Notes under the pieces: model-generated
What the model was told of the DNA's origin: nothing
Seen by the model: the letters and a program-made list of their open reading frames with translations, nothing else
Database searches by the model: none
Translations under genes and position numbers: made by a program
In this document: piece after piece, positions 8,106 through 17,353 of the stretch
How positions within the stretch are numbered: the stretch's first letter is position 1
Layout of the letters: every line of letters starts with the position of its first letter
Assembly (NCBI GenBank): GCA_963975935.1
Contig: CAXBIQ010000001.1
Coordinates: 372,001 to 436,000, forward strand
Length of the DNA stretch: 64,000 nucleotides
Direction of reading: 5' to 3'
Source of the DNA: Planktosalinus sp963975935
Lineage (GTDB): Bacteria; Bacteroidota; Bacteroidia; Flavobacteriales; Flavobacteriaceae

Positions 8106-9320
8106 TTATGGTGGATTTTTGAAAAAGAATAAAAAACCAATAACAGCCAAGACAATGCTGCCAGCAATTATAAAAGGGTAGTAAAAACCACCTGCGAGTA
8201 ACCAAGTCCCTAAAACAGGCCCTAGAATTTGACCAACGCTATTAGTAGAGCTCTGAATAGAAATGTTCCTGCCAGTATTTTGCTTTGATATTAATGAGAC
8301 CGCAGAAAGTAAATTTGGGGTTACCATAGCACCTCCAGCAGCGAAAACAACGATTAACACATATACCAAGTATTCATTCTTAAAAAAGGGAAAGACAATT
8401 AAGGATAATCCAGATATAAACAACCCTAATGCAATTTGTTTCTTTGTGGATAAAAACTTCTCTCCGTAAGTAGCGAACAAAGGTTGTAAAACAGCCATTA
8501 TTGAACCACATAGCATAAAACCAATACCTATTTGGTTACTGTTAAATCCTAATTCATCTTTCCCATATATTGAAAAGACAGTTTCAAACAGCGTTACTAC
8601 AAATTGGATGACAAACGACAGACCCAGTAATACGACAAAATATTTGGTAAATGTGAATCGCAAGCTCGCTTTTTGTGTTGTGAACGTATGTACGCGAGTG
8701 GTGTTTTTTAACCATTTTGCTACTACAAATAAGACTATAAGTCCTAGAAGAGCGGCAAACAAAAAGGGTACTGAAAATCGGTCTAAATGCAGCAGACCTA
8801 TCGTATATTTTAAATGAAGGTCAGTTTGAGACAGAAAGCCACCAATGACAGGGCCAAAAATAACACCAGAGCTAATGGCAACACCCGACCAACCCATTAT
8901 TTTTGTTCTTCGTTTTTCAGAAGTAATGTCGCTCAAATATGCGTTGCTAACTGGAATAACTGATGACGTGAAAATACCACCAAAGATGCGAGCAACATAT
9001 AGCATCGTCAATGATGTAGCAAGACCGGTAAGTAATTGCATAATTACAAAGCCGATTAGCCCAACAATGATAATGGGCTTACGTCCGTATTTATCGGATA
9101 GCCTGCCCCAGAGTACAACGAAAAGAAGCTGGAAGAGCGGATAAATACTGGTCAAAAAACCAATATGAAAGTTAATCGAATCAGTATCTAGGTTATCTCC
9201 TAAAGCTAATCTTTCGGTATAGTAGGGAAGGGTTGGCAATAAAATACCATAACCCAACATCACTACAAATAAACTCAACAGGATTAAAGATATCCTGTTG
9301 AGTTTTTCTTTTTTGTCCAT
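8106..9320 (-). CDS. MFS drug/proton antiporter (DHA1 type)
   Basis: 404 residues with about 12 hydrophobic segments. Between TM2 and TM3 is GRLSDKYGRKPIIIVG, the classic MFS motif A, and after TM5 GPVIGGFLSQ, motif C of antiporters. This suits an inner-membrane efflux pump of the tetracycline/multidrug group; the substrate cannot be told from sequence. Its ATG directly abuts the stop of the copB gene upstream, so it is the last gene of the long minus-strand run. Whether it serves metals, drugs or a metabolite is open. Confidence 0.8.
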   Translation of the reverse strand: MDKKEKLNRISLILLSLFVVMLGYGILLPTLPYYTERLALGDNLDTDSINFHIGFLTSIYPLFQLLFVVLWGRLSDKYGRKPIIIVGLIGFVIMQLLTGLATSLTMLYVARIFGGIFTSSVIPVSNAYLSDITSEKRRTKIMGWSGVAISSGVIFGPVIGGFLSQTDLHLKYTIGLLHLDRFSVPFLFAALLGLIVLFVVAKWLKNTTRVHTFTTQKASLRFTFTKYFVVLLGLSFVIQFVVTLFETVFSIYGKDELGFNSNQIGIGFMLCGSIMAVLQPLFATYGEKFLSTKKQIALGLFISGLSLIVFPFFKNEYLVYVLIVVFAAGGAMVTPNLLSAVSLISKQNTGRNISIQSSTNSVGQILGPVLGTWLLAGGFYYPFIIAGSIVLAVIGFLFFFKNPP

Positions 9321-11423
9321 TTATTTTTTACCGATTTTTCGCTTTAATAATTGCGCATTAATAGCTACTATAATAGTACTTAAGCTCATAAATACCGCAC
9401 CAACCGCAGGACCTAAAACAAAACCTGAAGAATATAATACACCGGCTGCTAAAGGAATAGCCACGACATTATATCCTGTAGCCCAAATCAAATTCTGAAT
9501 CATTTTATTGTAGGTGGCTTTCCCAAAGAGAATTAAATTGGCAATATCCTGTGGATTACTGTTGACCAGAATAATATCGGCAGTTTCAGCTGCTACATCT
9601 GTACCTGAGCCTACTGCAATTCCTACATCGGCTTTTGCGAGAGCGGGCGCATCATTAACACCATCACCCGTCATAGCTACAAAATCACCTTTGTTCTGTA
9701 ACTCTTCTACAATTTCAACTTTTTGATGTGGCAATACCTCGGCGTAGTAACCATCCAATCCAAGTTTTTCACTCACAGCCTTAGCGGTTTTTTCATTATC
9801 GCCAGTTGCCATTAGAACTTTAATGTTATTCTTTTTAAATATTTTGATTGCCTCGGCAGATTCCGGTCTTATTTCATCAGCAAGCGCAATGTAACCTGCC
9901 AGTTTCCCATCAATTAATACAAACACGACAGTTTCAGCGGCATCACTATAAGCGTCTTTTGGGATGTCTATTTTTTCATCTCTTAAATAGCCAGGACTTA
10001 CTACCTTAACTTCTTTGCCTTCAACATTTGCCTCTACACCTTTACCAGTAATAGCATTGAAGTTTTCTGGTTTTGGAATGGTAATGTTATCTTCTTTTAC
10101 TTTTTTGATAATCCCAACAGCTATTGGATGTTCAGAACTTTGTTCCAATGCACTTGAAAGTCTTAAAATTTCCTCTGTTGAATAAGTCTCGTTAACAGAC
10201 TCAATTCGAGTGACACCAAAATCACCTTTAGTTAGTGTTCCTGTTTTATCAAAAAGCAAAGCTGAAATTTTTCTTGACTCTTCAAAAGCAGTTCTATTTC
10301 GGATAAGCAATCCATTTTGGGCAGATACAGCGGTAGAAATAGCAACCACAAGGGGAATGGCAAGACCCAATGCGTGTGGACAAGCAATGACCATAACGGT
10401 AACCATTCTTTCTAAAGCAAAGACAAATGGAAAGCCTAAAATCAGCCATACTGCTAATGTTCCAAAACCAATAGCCAAAGCGATATAGGTTAACCATTTT
10501 GCAGCCCTGTCTGAAAGATTTTGCATCTTTGATTTGGTTTTTTGCGCTTCTTCGACCATTTTGATGACCTTGTTGAGATAGCTATCTTTTCCAGTATGCT
10601 CAACCTTTACTTTTAAGGTACTGTTACCATTTACCGAACCACCAATAACCTTATCGTTTTCATCTTTTTTTACAGGTTTGGATTCGCCTGTAAGCATAGA
10701 TTCGTTCAGGTAACTTGAACCGTCTACTATAATCCCATCAGCAGGAACTTTTTCACCTGGTTTTACCAAAATCACATCATCCTTCAGTAAATCTTCGAGA
10801 GGGATGTCTTCTATGGTGTCACCTTTTACTCTGTGCGCTTCTGCAGGCATCATACTCACCAATAACTGTAAGGCTTTTGAAGCACCTAAAACACTTTTCA
10901 TTTCTATCCAATGGCCAAGCAACATTATGGCTATAAGTGTTGATAGTTCCCAGAAAAAGTCTTCACCTCTTAAGCCAAAGACCGTAGCAGTACTATAAAA
11001 ATAAGCTACAGAAATTGCCATAGAAATCAAGGTCATCATTCCTGGTGCACCTTTTTTGATTTCAGACCAGAATCCTTTTAAAAATGGCCAACCACCATAG
11101 AAATATACGATTGTGGAAAGTGCAAAAAGGATATATGGATTTCCGGGAAGCAAAAACTCATATCCAAAAAAGTCCTGAATCATCGGCGAGAAGAACAGTA
11201 TGGGAATAGTAAGTACAAGGGTTACCCAAAACCGTTTTCTAAAATCGGCAATCATCATTTTATGATGGTCGTGCCCGTGTTCTCCGTGCCCTGGATTGTG
11301 GCCAGAATGGTCTCCACCTTTGTGGTTCATTTTAGAATGGTCTTCTTTTTTGTGTTTCATCTTCGAATGGTCCATTTTAGAATGGTCCATTTCATCGTGA
11401 TTGTGGTGTTCGTGATTTTCCAT
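9321..11423 (-). CDS. copB: CopB-type copper/silver P1B ATPase (CPH motif)
   Basis: 700 residues. The N-terminus (1-57) is very rich in His and Met, with repeated DHSKM units that should bind copper in place of an HMA domain. TGES is at 245-248, the membrane metal motif is Cys-Pro-His (348-350), the phosphorylation motif DKTGT is at 392-396, and GDGVND follows near the end. CPH marks the CopB group of P1B ATPases (Cu+/Ag+, possibly Cu2+ export), distinct from the CPC-type CopA at 58.5 kb. It lies in the copper-linked part of the minus-strand cluster next to an MFS pump. Confidence 0.93.
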   Translation of the reverse strand: MENHEHHNHDEMDHSKMDHSKMKHKKEDHSKMNHKGGDHSGHNPGHGEHGHDHHKMMIADFRKRFWVTLVLTIPILFFSPMIQDFFGYEFLLPGNPYILFALSTIVYFYGGWPFLKGFWSEIKKGAPGMMTLISMAISVAYFYSTATVFGLRGEDFFWELSTLIAIMLLGHWIEMKSVLGASKALQLLVSMMPAEAHRVKGDTIEDIPLEDLLKDDVILVKPGEKVPADGIIVDGSSYLNESMLTGESKPVKKDENDKVIGGSVNGNSTLKVKVEHTGKDSYLNKVIKMVEEAQKTKSKMQNLSDRAAKWLTYIALAIGFGTLAVWLILGFPFVFALERMVTVMVIACPHALGLAIPLVVAISTAVSAQNGLLIRNRTAFEESRKISALLFDKTGTLTKGDFGVTRIESVNETYSTEEILRLSSALEQSSEHPIAVGIIKKVKEDNITIPKPENFNAITGKGVEANVEGKEVKVVSPGYLRDEKIDIPKDAYSDAAETVVFVLIDGKLAGYIALADEIRPESAEAIKIFKKNNIKVLMATGDNEKTAKAVSEKLGLDGYYAEVLPHQKVEIVEELQNKGDFVAMTGDGVNDAPALAKADVGIAVGSGTDVAAETADIILVNSNPQDIANLILFGKATYNKMIQNLIWATGYNVVAIPLAAGVLYSSGFVLGPAVGAVFMSLSTIIVAINAQLLKRKIGKK

Positions 11424-11444
11424 AATTTTTGTTTTTGTTTATTT

Positions 11445-11738
11445 TTATCGTAATTTTTTTCTCATAGCTTCCGAAATGTTTTCGGCATAGACGCCATAGG
11501 CATCTACCAAAAGTCCTTTAATCCCATTTTTTGATGAAATAGCATAAAGCACACTATTATCGTCGGTACTGCTCATACCCTCAAAACGATGCATCTCGTC
11601 AACATTAAAATCTTCTGGGTGTATTTCAATTTTTAGTGAGGCACACTCCAAACATTCTGGTTTTAGGTTAAAATCATATGTATAGCCATTTCCCTGTAAA
11701 TCGTTTATGGCTTCAGAAAGTGTATCGTAATTTTTCAT
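11445..11738 (-). CDS. Small conserved protein of unknown function
   Basis: 97 residues, acidic, no membrane segment. It has a CLECASL motif at about 29-35 that could bind a metal, and a C-terminal GLLVDAYGVYAENISEAM. Proteins like this are common in flavobacteria and are sometimes labelled phosphoribosylpyrophosphate synthetase in databases; no such domain is visible, and the name probably comes from co-occurrence with PRPP synthase, which is indeed two genes upstream here. It starts 6 bp after the preceding gene, so it is likely co-transcribed. Confidence 0.75.
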   Translation of the reverse strand: MKNYDTLSEAINDLQGNGYTYDFNLKPECLECASLKIEIHPEDFNVDEMHRFEGMSSTDDNSVLYAISSKNGIKGLLVDAYGVYAENISEAMRKKLR

Positions 11739-11744
11739 CTGTCT

Positions 11745-12389
11745 TTATTTATAGTTTATTGTAAAATAGCTGTTATCTGCTTCTGAAAATTTCTGAAAAG
11801 TCAATAAACCTTTTTCATTTAATTTTTCGATAACGGTATAATTGAGTTGCTTAATGCGAATTCCCCAGGCATAGGCCTTAATATTTATTTTTGATTTTAT
11901 AGTGTTTTTCCCATCCTCTAATTTTCGGTCATAAATTTTTATGATGCTTTTGGAACCAAAAAAGTTTAACAAGCCCGAGTCAAAACTCATTTCCAATTTA
12001 ATATCTTTCAAGTTTTGTAAATCGTAGAGCTTTTTAAAATTTTCAGAAATGGTATTAATTTCGGTTTCTTTTGATTTTGGCTTGGAAAACGGAAAAGCCA
12101 TTACCACTACACTTGCTTCATCAGGCTTGCAACGATAGGTTGTGGTGTATTTATCGGTTGATTGTTTGTTTTTGTCAAACAATTCCGTAACCACCTCAAT
12201 TTCATAGTATCCATTTTTCTTTATTGTTTCACCAGCTTCAAAAGTTTGTTTGTTTAAAAAAGAACCATTTTCATCAAAGTTTTCCCGAATAACAACTCTG
12301 CCTGAAATCTGCCCAATGAGCATTTCAGTTTGTCCAGTCATTGTGATGCTGAATAAAGTGATTAGTACTATAAAGCCTTGTTTTCTCAT
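11745..12389 (-). CDS. Exported protein of unknown function
   Basis: 214 residues with a Sec signal peptide at the N-terminus (MRKQGFIVLITLFSITMTGQ), so probably periplasmic. The mature part is beta-rich, with no cysteines beyond one in YRCKP and no recognised motif. Its start overlaps the end of the PRPP synthase gene by 4 bp, which implies translational coupling, although an exported protein next to a cytosolic enzyme is an odd pairing. No function is proposed. Confidence 0.72.
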   Translation of the reverse strand: MRKQGFIVLITLFSITMTGQTEMLIGQISGRVVIRENFDENGSFLNKQTFEAGETIKKNGYYEIEVVTELFDKNKQSTDKYTTTYRCKPDEASVVVMAFPFSKPKSKETEINTISENFKKLYDLQNLKDIKLEMSFDSGLLNFFGSKSIIKIYDRKLEDGKNTIKSKINIKAYAWGIRIKQLNYTVIEKLNEKGLLTFQKFSEADNSYFTINYK

Positions 12390-13279
12390 ATATGGTGCAT
12401 TAATTTTTTTACCTCTTTTGCCATAATATCACTTAAATCTATTCCATTTGAAGAGTGTGGGATGGTATTACAAGTCACTATTTTTTCTACTCCGGAATCC
12501 AATAAACCTTGATAGGCGTTTCCTGAAAAAACGGCGTGAATGCCTACACAAATAGGTGGTTTCATTCCTGCTTTTTTAAGATGTTGTACGGTTTCAATCA
12601 TTGTTCGGGCTGTGGAAATAATGTCATCTACTAAAATAGGTGTGGCATTCTTGTACTTATCCACATCGGGAACAGAGACTTCTACATCACGGTCACCGTG
12701 ACGCACCTTTTGTAATACCGTAAATGGTGCTCCTGCATTTTTGGCGACTTCTGATACCCATTGTTCACTTTCAGAATCAGGTCCGATAAGTACCGGGTTT
12801 TCGATATTTTCTTTAATCCATTCTGAAATTGCGTCGGCAGCGTGAATCACTTTATTTGGAATTTGATACACTTCTCCCAACGAACTAATTCTGTGCAAGT
12901 GAGGGTCAACTGTGGTAATGCTATCGGCGAAACCAGAAATCAATTTTCCGAAGAAACCGGAAGTCACTCCTTCTCCTTCATTAAATACTTTGTCCTGCCG
13001 CATATACGCCAAATAGGGTGCTACCAAACAGGTACACATAGCTCCTAATGATTTGGCTGTGTGGCTTAAAAAATATAGTGACAACAGTTTTTCGTCCGGT
13101 TCGTGCAAGGTGCATACCAGTACCACACATTTATCTTTAACATCAGACAATATGCGCGTGTATGATTCCCCGTCAGGGAATTTCCTTAATGTGGCTTGAC
13201 CCACTTCAGCATCCATTTTTGTAGCCATTAGTTCTGTGAGTTCTTCATTTCCGGGAAGACTGAATAATATTGTTTTCAT
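12386..13279 (-). CDS. prs: Ribose-phosphate pyrophosphokinase (PRPP synthase)
   Basis: 297 residues, a little shorter than housekeeping class I enzymes (about 310-320). The PRPP-binding loop is ILVDDIISTARTM, and RKFPDGESYTRI near the start and YLAYMRQDKVF in the middle are family landmarks. The reaction is ribose-5-phosphate + ATP to PRPP + AMP. It lies 10 bp downstream of an AMP-phosphorylase-like gene, which suggests the two work together in nucleotide salvage or turnover. The host should have its own prs, so this is an accessory copy. Confidence 0.9.
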   Translation of the reverse strand: MKTILFSLPGNEELTELMATKMDAEVGQATLRKFPDGESYTRILSDVKDKCVVLVCTLHEPDEKLLSLYFLSHTAKSLGAMCTCLVAPYLAYMRQDKVFNEGEGVTSGFFGKLISGFADSITTVDPHLHRISSLGEVYQIPNKVIHAADAISEWIKENIENPVLIGPDSESEQWVSEVAKNAGAPFTVLQKVRHGDRDVEVSVPDVDKYKNATPILVDDIISTARTMIETVQHLKKAGMKPPICVGIHAVFSGNAYQGLLDSGVEKIVTCNTIPHSSNGIDLSDIMAKEVKKLMHHI

Positions 13280-13289
13280 AGTATGTTCT

Positions 13290-14792
13290 TTAATTTATAG
13301 TTATGATGTCGTTATGGTTGTTTTCATATTCCAAGGCATAATTAAGTTCACCTTTGGATTCAGCATATATGGTATAAAGCAGTTGGTTCTCTTCGATTTG
13401 TTCTCCCAAATGCACATTTAGAAGAATCCCTGCCGATTTAGATTGTGGTGCTCCAGAAAGCTTGGCCAGTTTTGCAATTTTACGGTTATCAATTCGTTGC
13501 AAAACGCCTGACTTTTCAGCTTTAATTTCAATTTTATAAGGTGCTAAAACTGGTTTTGAAAATTGACCTTGCGCCTTACAAATGGCTACGAATTTTTCAT
13601 ATGCTTTTCCAGATTTGAGAATTTTATGTGCGGTTTCCTGTCCCTTTCCTTTTTCTACTTTTCCAGAAAGCTCTATTAATTCAGCGGCTAAAAGCAATGC
13701 TCTTTCTGTTAGGTCTTTGGGTGCATCTGCTTCATTTTTCAATACTTTTAATATATCTATGGCTTCTAATGTAGGACCGATACCCCTTCCAACCGGCTGC
13801 GTGCCATCCGTAACTACAACCTTTACATTCAACCCAACAGCAGTTCCAACGGTTTCCATATGATTTTTTAGTTTTTCTGCCATTTCGGTACTGCGAACCT
13901 TGGCGGTTTCTCCCACGGGAATATCAATGACCACGTGAGTAGAACCAGCTGCTGCCTTTTTAGAGAGTACTGAAGCGATGAGCTGACCTTCGCTATCAAT
14001 ATCCAAGGCTTTTTCAATTTTAATGAGCACATCATCGGCAGGACTTAACTGCGCTGTACCGCCCCAAACAAAACATCCGCCTTCTTTTTCTACTACGGTC
14101 TTTATTTCCTCGGAAGAGAGCGTAACATTGGTCAGTACTTCCATTGTATCTGCTGTGCCTGCTGGCGAAGTGATTGCCCGTGAGGATGTTTTTGGCATAG
14201 TAAGCCCATACGCGGCAACAATGGCAACTACCAATGGTGTTGTCCTATTGCCAGGCAATCCGCCAATACAATGTTTGTCGACCACGATATCCTTGTTCCA
14301 GTTCAGTTGCTTTCCGGAAGCAATCATTGCTTTCGTTAGGTCGGATATTTCATCAATATCCATTCGGTCGCCAGCACAGGCAGTAATAAATGCCGAAAGG
14401 TGGATGTTGGAATAATCGCCTTCCACGATATCGGTTATGATGTTGTTATAGGCCTTATAATCCAGTTTTTTGTTATAGATTTTTGCCCTGACGTGGCTTA
14501 AGGATTCAATAGGCTCTAAATGGGAAACATATAATGTATCGTTTGGGGAAACATTGAGTTTTTTCGCAGCAGCATCTGATAGTCCGATTTCATTAGGCAA
14601 CAGAATATCAGAATTCAGGACATTAAGACTTGCTACGATTGATGTATTTGCATTGGATATTCTTATTCGGGTAAGTGCCTCAAACCCTTCTGAAATACAG
14701 ACGTGGCAATCTTCGCGCATATACACTACATTTTCGTTTTGGGTATAGATTCCGAGATGTTTATATTTTAATATGTTTGAGTGTGTGTCCAT
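13290..14792 (-). CDS. AMP phosphorylase / thymidine phosphorylase family enzyme
   Basis: 500 residues. The phosphate-binding segment reads DKHCIGGLPGNRTTP, with TSSRAITSPAGTADTMEV after it. These match the archaeal AMP phosphorylase branch rather than bacterial DeoA (which has DKHSTGGVGD), and the ~80-residue N-terminal extension also fits that branch. The expected reaction is NMP + phosphate to base + ribose 1,5-bisphosphate; thymidine or uridine phosphorolysis is the alternative. It is grouped with PRPP synthase and a beta-CASP nuclease. No ribose-1,5-bisphosphate isomerase or RuBisCO is in the window, so the fate of the product is unknown. Confidence 0.82.
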   Translation of the reverse strand: MDTHSNILKYKHLGIYTQNENVVYMREDCHVCISEGFEALTRIRISNANTSIVASLNVLNSDILLPNEIGLSDAAAKKLNVSPNDTLYVSHLEPIESLSHVRAKIYNKKLDYKAYNNIITDIVEGDYSNIHLSAFITACAGDRMDIDEISDLTKAMIASGKQLNWNKDIVVDKHCIGGLPGNRTTPLVVAIVAAYGLTMPKTSSRAITSPAGTADTMEVLTNVTLSSEEIKTVVEKEGGCFVWGGTAQLSPADDVLIKIEKALDIDSEGQLIASVLSKKAAAGSTHVVIDIPVGETAKVRSTEMAEKLKNHMETVGTAVGLNVKVVVTDGTQPVGRGIGPTLEAIDILKVLKNEADAPKDLTERALLLAAELIELSGKVEKGKGQETAHKILKSGKAYEKFVAICKAQGQFSKPVLAPYKIEIKAEKSGVLQRIDNRKIAKLAKLSGAPQSKSAGILLNVHLGEQIEENQLLYTIYAESKGELNYALEYENNHNDIITIN

Positions 14793-14820
14793 ATTTTATT
14801 GGTTGTTGTGATTTTTCGAT

Positions 14821-16197
14821 TTATTCTATTTCTTCGATGGTGTATAATTGCGGAATTTCTGCATCCCACCCATAGGTTTCCTTGATGCCTTTTTGCAATG
14901 CTTCTGCACTCTCTTTTTCACCGTGTACAATGAAAATACGTTCGGGTTTGTTTTTTATATTGTCCATCCAGTCCATAAGCTCTGCGTGGTCTGCATGTGC
15001 CGAGAGGCCTTGAATTTCGGCTACTTCCATATTAAACGGCACCCATTTTCCATATACTTTTAGCTCTTTATCGCCTTCCAATAATTTTCTTCCGCGCGTT
15101 CCTTCCGCTTGGTACCCAACAAAAAGCAACGTGTTATTAGGATTTTGCGCTTGGGTTTCAAGATAGTTGAGCATTCTTCCGCCCGTGAGCATTCCACTTC
15201 CGGCAATCACAATTTTTGGTTTATTATCGGTTCGTAATTCCATAGTCTCGCGATAGCTGCTCACGACAGTAAAGTGTGAACACATTTCGTCACATTCATT
15301 CTCGTTCAGCCTATGCCAATCTCTGGTACGGTGGAAGAGTTCCAAAACACTAGCTCCCATCGGGCTGTCCATTATCATTTGCACTTTGGGAATTTTGTGC
15401 TCTTTCAGTAATTTCCAAAAAATAAGCATCATCAATTGGGCACGTTCTACCGAAAAGCTTGGGATAAACAGGCTGCCACCTCTATTGATGGTGTCATTTA
15501 CCAATTTTTCAATCAGTGGAAGTGCTTCCATTTCATCTGGATGAAACCTTCCTCCATAAGTAGATTCTATAAAAAGCACATCTGCTCTTTTTGGTTTCAG
15601 GGGTGGATAAAGCAATAAATCACTGGTTCTTCCAATATCTCCTGAAAAGACAAAACGCTTTCCTTCAACATCCAGCTCGATGAATGTAGCACCAAGAATA
15701 TGTCCGTTATACTGAAATCGTGCCTTGATACCATCAAATAACGGAATCCATTGTGCTTGTGGAACGTCTTTAAAATGTGGAATGGTTTTTTCTACATCAT
15801 TTAAATCGTAAAGTGGTTCCGCGGGACTGTGTTTGGAATAGCCCTCTTTATTGGCACGTTCGGCTTCCTGTTCTTGTATTTTGGCACTATCATTCAATAT
15901 GATTTTTGCGATGTCCAACGTGGGGTTGGTGCCATAGATAGGTCCATTAAAACCTTGTTTTACCAATCGTGGTAGATATCCCGTGTGGTCTAAATGGCCG
16001 TGAGTAAGCAATACCATATCAATTTCTGAAACTTTTACAGGTGGGTACTCCCAGTTTTTAAGCCGCAATTCCTTTAAGCCTTGAAAAAGTCCGCAGTCTA
16101 TCAGTATTTTTTTATCTCCTGTATCCACTAAATATTTTGAGCCAGTTACCGTGCCTGCCGCTCCTAAAAAGTGAATGTTTATTTTATTGTTTTTCAT
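14821..16197 (-). CDS. Metallo-beta-lactamase/beta-CASP RNA nuclease (CPSF-like)
   Basis: 458 residues. The zinc site HGHLDH is at 66-71 and further MBL histidines follow (HILGATFIELD, then FSGDIG). The beta-CASP part carries MIMDSPMGASVL and AGSGMLTGGRMLNYL, and the C-terminal HADHAEL supplies the last histidines. This is the architecture of YSH1/CPSF73-like bacterial RNases acting on RNA in the cytoplasm. It starts the segment that continues into the AMP-phosphorylase-like enzyme and PRPP synthase, so RNA breakdown feeding nucleotide phosphorolysis is a reasonable inference. Confidence 0.88.
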   Translation of the reverse strand: MKNNKINIHFLGAAGTVTGSKYLVDTGDKKILIDCGLFQGLKELRLKNWEYPPVKVSEIDMVLLTHGHLDHTGYLPRLVKQGFNGPIYGTNPTLDIAKIILNDSAKIQEQEAERANKEGYSKHSPAEPLYDLNDVEKTIPHFKDVPQAQWIPLFDGIKARFQYNGHILGATFIELDVEGKRFVFSGDIGRTSDLLLYPPLKPKRADVLFIESTYGGRFHPDEMEALPLIEKLVNDTINRGGSLFIPSFSVERAQLMMLIFWKLLKEHKIPKVQMIMDSPMGASVLELFHRTRDWHRLNENECDEMCSHFTVVSSYRETMELRTDNKPKIVIAGSGMLTGGRMLNYLETQAQNPNNTLLFVGYQAEGTRGRKLLEGDKELKVYGKWVPFNMEVAEIQGLSAHADHAELMDWMDNIKNKPERIFIVHGEKESAEALQKGIKETYGWDAEIPQLYTIEEIE

Positions 16198-16212
16198 ATT
16201 TGTAGTACTTAT

Positions 16213-16467
16213 TTAGTGTCCACCACAGCAGGAAGGTGTGTTTCCTTTATCTTGATTTGATTTGCTCAATTCCGCTATCTCATTATACAGATTACGGGAA
16301 TCTTCTTTGATAAAAAGCGCCAATTTCTTAACGGATTCAGGTTCAAAGTTTACCATCCCCAATACTATTTCAAGGGCTTCTTCAAGTAGTTTTGGATCAT
16401 CTTCCAATGCTTGGTAAAATGGCTCCAAATCTATTGTGTTCTGTTTTTGGGTTTCATCTGTTTTCAT
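16213..16467 (-). CDS. Small protein with a C-terminal Cys-Cys-Gly-Gly-His tail
   Basis: 84 residues, acidic and helical, ending in SCCGGH. A paired-Cys/His tail at the extreme C-terminus suggests metal binding. No family is recognised. It lies 15 bp upstream of the beta-CASP gene and so belongs to the same transcription unit. It could be a metal carrier or a small regulatory partner. Confidence 0.65.
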   Translation of the reverse strand: MKTDETQKQNTIDLEPFYQALEDDPKLLEEALEIVLGMVNFEPESVKKLALFIKEDSRNLYNEIAELSKSNQDKGNTPSCCGGH

Positions 16468-16508
16468 CTGGTTATTTTAAGATTATTGAACTATTATATC
16501 ATTTACTC

Positions 16509-17351
16509 TTAAGTGCTTTGGCACAGCTCTTTTGAATCTGCCAAAATATTTTTGTGCCTTTTTTTGTCAACCCCTATCTGCTCTAATAACGCAGGATTTT
16601 CGTGAAGCTCTTTACAGAGCACAATTCCCTTGTCCAATAGCTTTGATTTCTCAGCTTTGGTCAGCGTTGTCAATGCGGTCAATGGGTGCAGACCAGCTTT
16701 ATCTATTCTGTCTTTTAACCCGTTATCCATTGGGTAATCCCAACTTGTCAATAATAGCCCAACGCATTTACCATATTGTACCGCATCACTTGTAAATCGT
16801 GTATTTGTATAGACGCCTCCTTTGTGAAGTTTAGTATCGTGACCTTTTTGGCGTTCCCAATTTTTTTCTACATCTAAAAATCTTGAATTGATGTATAATG
16901 GAATCTTCACGTTGCAAACTCGGCCTTGATCGCTATGGTATTTGCATTCAATCATATAATGATTATTGTCTTTTTGCGCTATCACATCTATTTCGTGTTG
17001 AACACAATTACCTTGGACAATAACATCAACTTCTGTATCAAAACCTTCGTGTGCCAATAGTTTGCCTACTAATTTTTCAAATGGAAAACCGGTTGGACCT
17101 AGTTCCATTAAAGCTTTTTTGAGCTTGTACTTTGAGGCACTTACCCTAGATTTTCGTTTTAGCATCTTGAAAGCCAACTGATAGATTTTTTTGGTTGTCA
17201 TTCCTTCTTCAATCTGCTCTTGTACTTTCCGGGCTATATCTTGAATAATATCCTCATCTGCCCGTGAACGCCGCAGGGAGTTGATGAGTTTGTTTACATC
17301 AAAGGCTTCGTACTCACCAGAGTATTTTTTTATTAAGACTGATTTATTCAT
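16509..17351 (-). CDS. ATP-cone protein fused to an Mrr-like PD-(D/E)xK nuclease domain
   Basis: 280 residues. Residues ~5-85 form an ATP-cone (starting with VLIKKYSGEYEAFDVNKL), the nucleotide-sensing domain also seen in NrdR and ribonucleotide reductase. From ~90 comes an Mrr_cat-like nuclease core: GFPFEKLVGKLLAHEGF, then Asp122 in HEID and Glu135-Lys137 in MIECK, which complete the D-ExK active site. A nucleotide-gated nuclease is inferred. It sits inside the metabolic run, 3 bp after the Usp gene upstream, rather than beside a methylase, so it is not a classical restriction enzyme. The target is unknown. Confidence 0.78.
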   Translation of the reverse strand: MNKSVLIKKYSGEYEAFDVNKLINSLRRSRADEDIIQDIARKVQEQIEEGMTTKKIYQLAFKMLKRKSRVSASKYKLKKALMELGPTGFPFEKLVGKLLAHEGFDTEVDVIVQGNCVQHEIDVIAQKDNNHYMIECKYHSDQGRVCNVKIPLYINSRFLDVEKNWERQKGHDTKLHKGGVYTNTRFTSDAVQYGKCVGLLLTSWDYPMDNGLKDRIDKAGLHPLTALTTLTKAEKSKLLDKGIVLCKELHENPALLEQIGVDKKRHKNILADSKELCQST

Positions 17352-17353
17352 TG

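Noticed and set aside
11445..11738. Phosphoribosylpyrophosphate synthetase (a database name used for similar small proteins)
   Set aside because: 97 residues without any PRPP-binding loop; the true synthase is at 12386-13279.
14023..14415. 130-codon plus-strand frame opposite the AMP-phosphorylase-like gene
   Set aside because: Mirror frame of a strongly conserved enzyme; no domain features.
13290..14792. Ordinary thymidine phosphorylase DeoA
   Set aside because: Active-site peptides and the N-terminal extension fit the AMP phosphorylase branch better.
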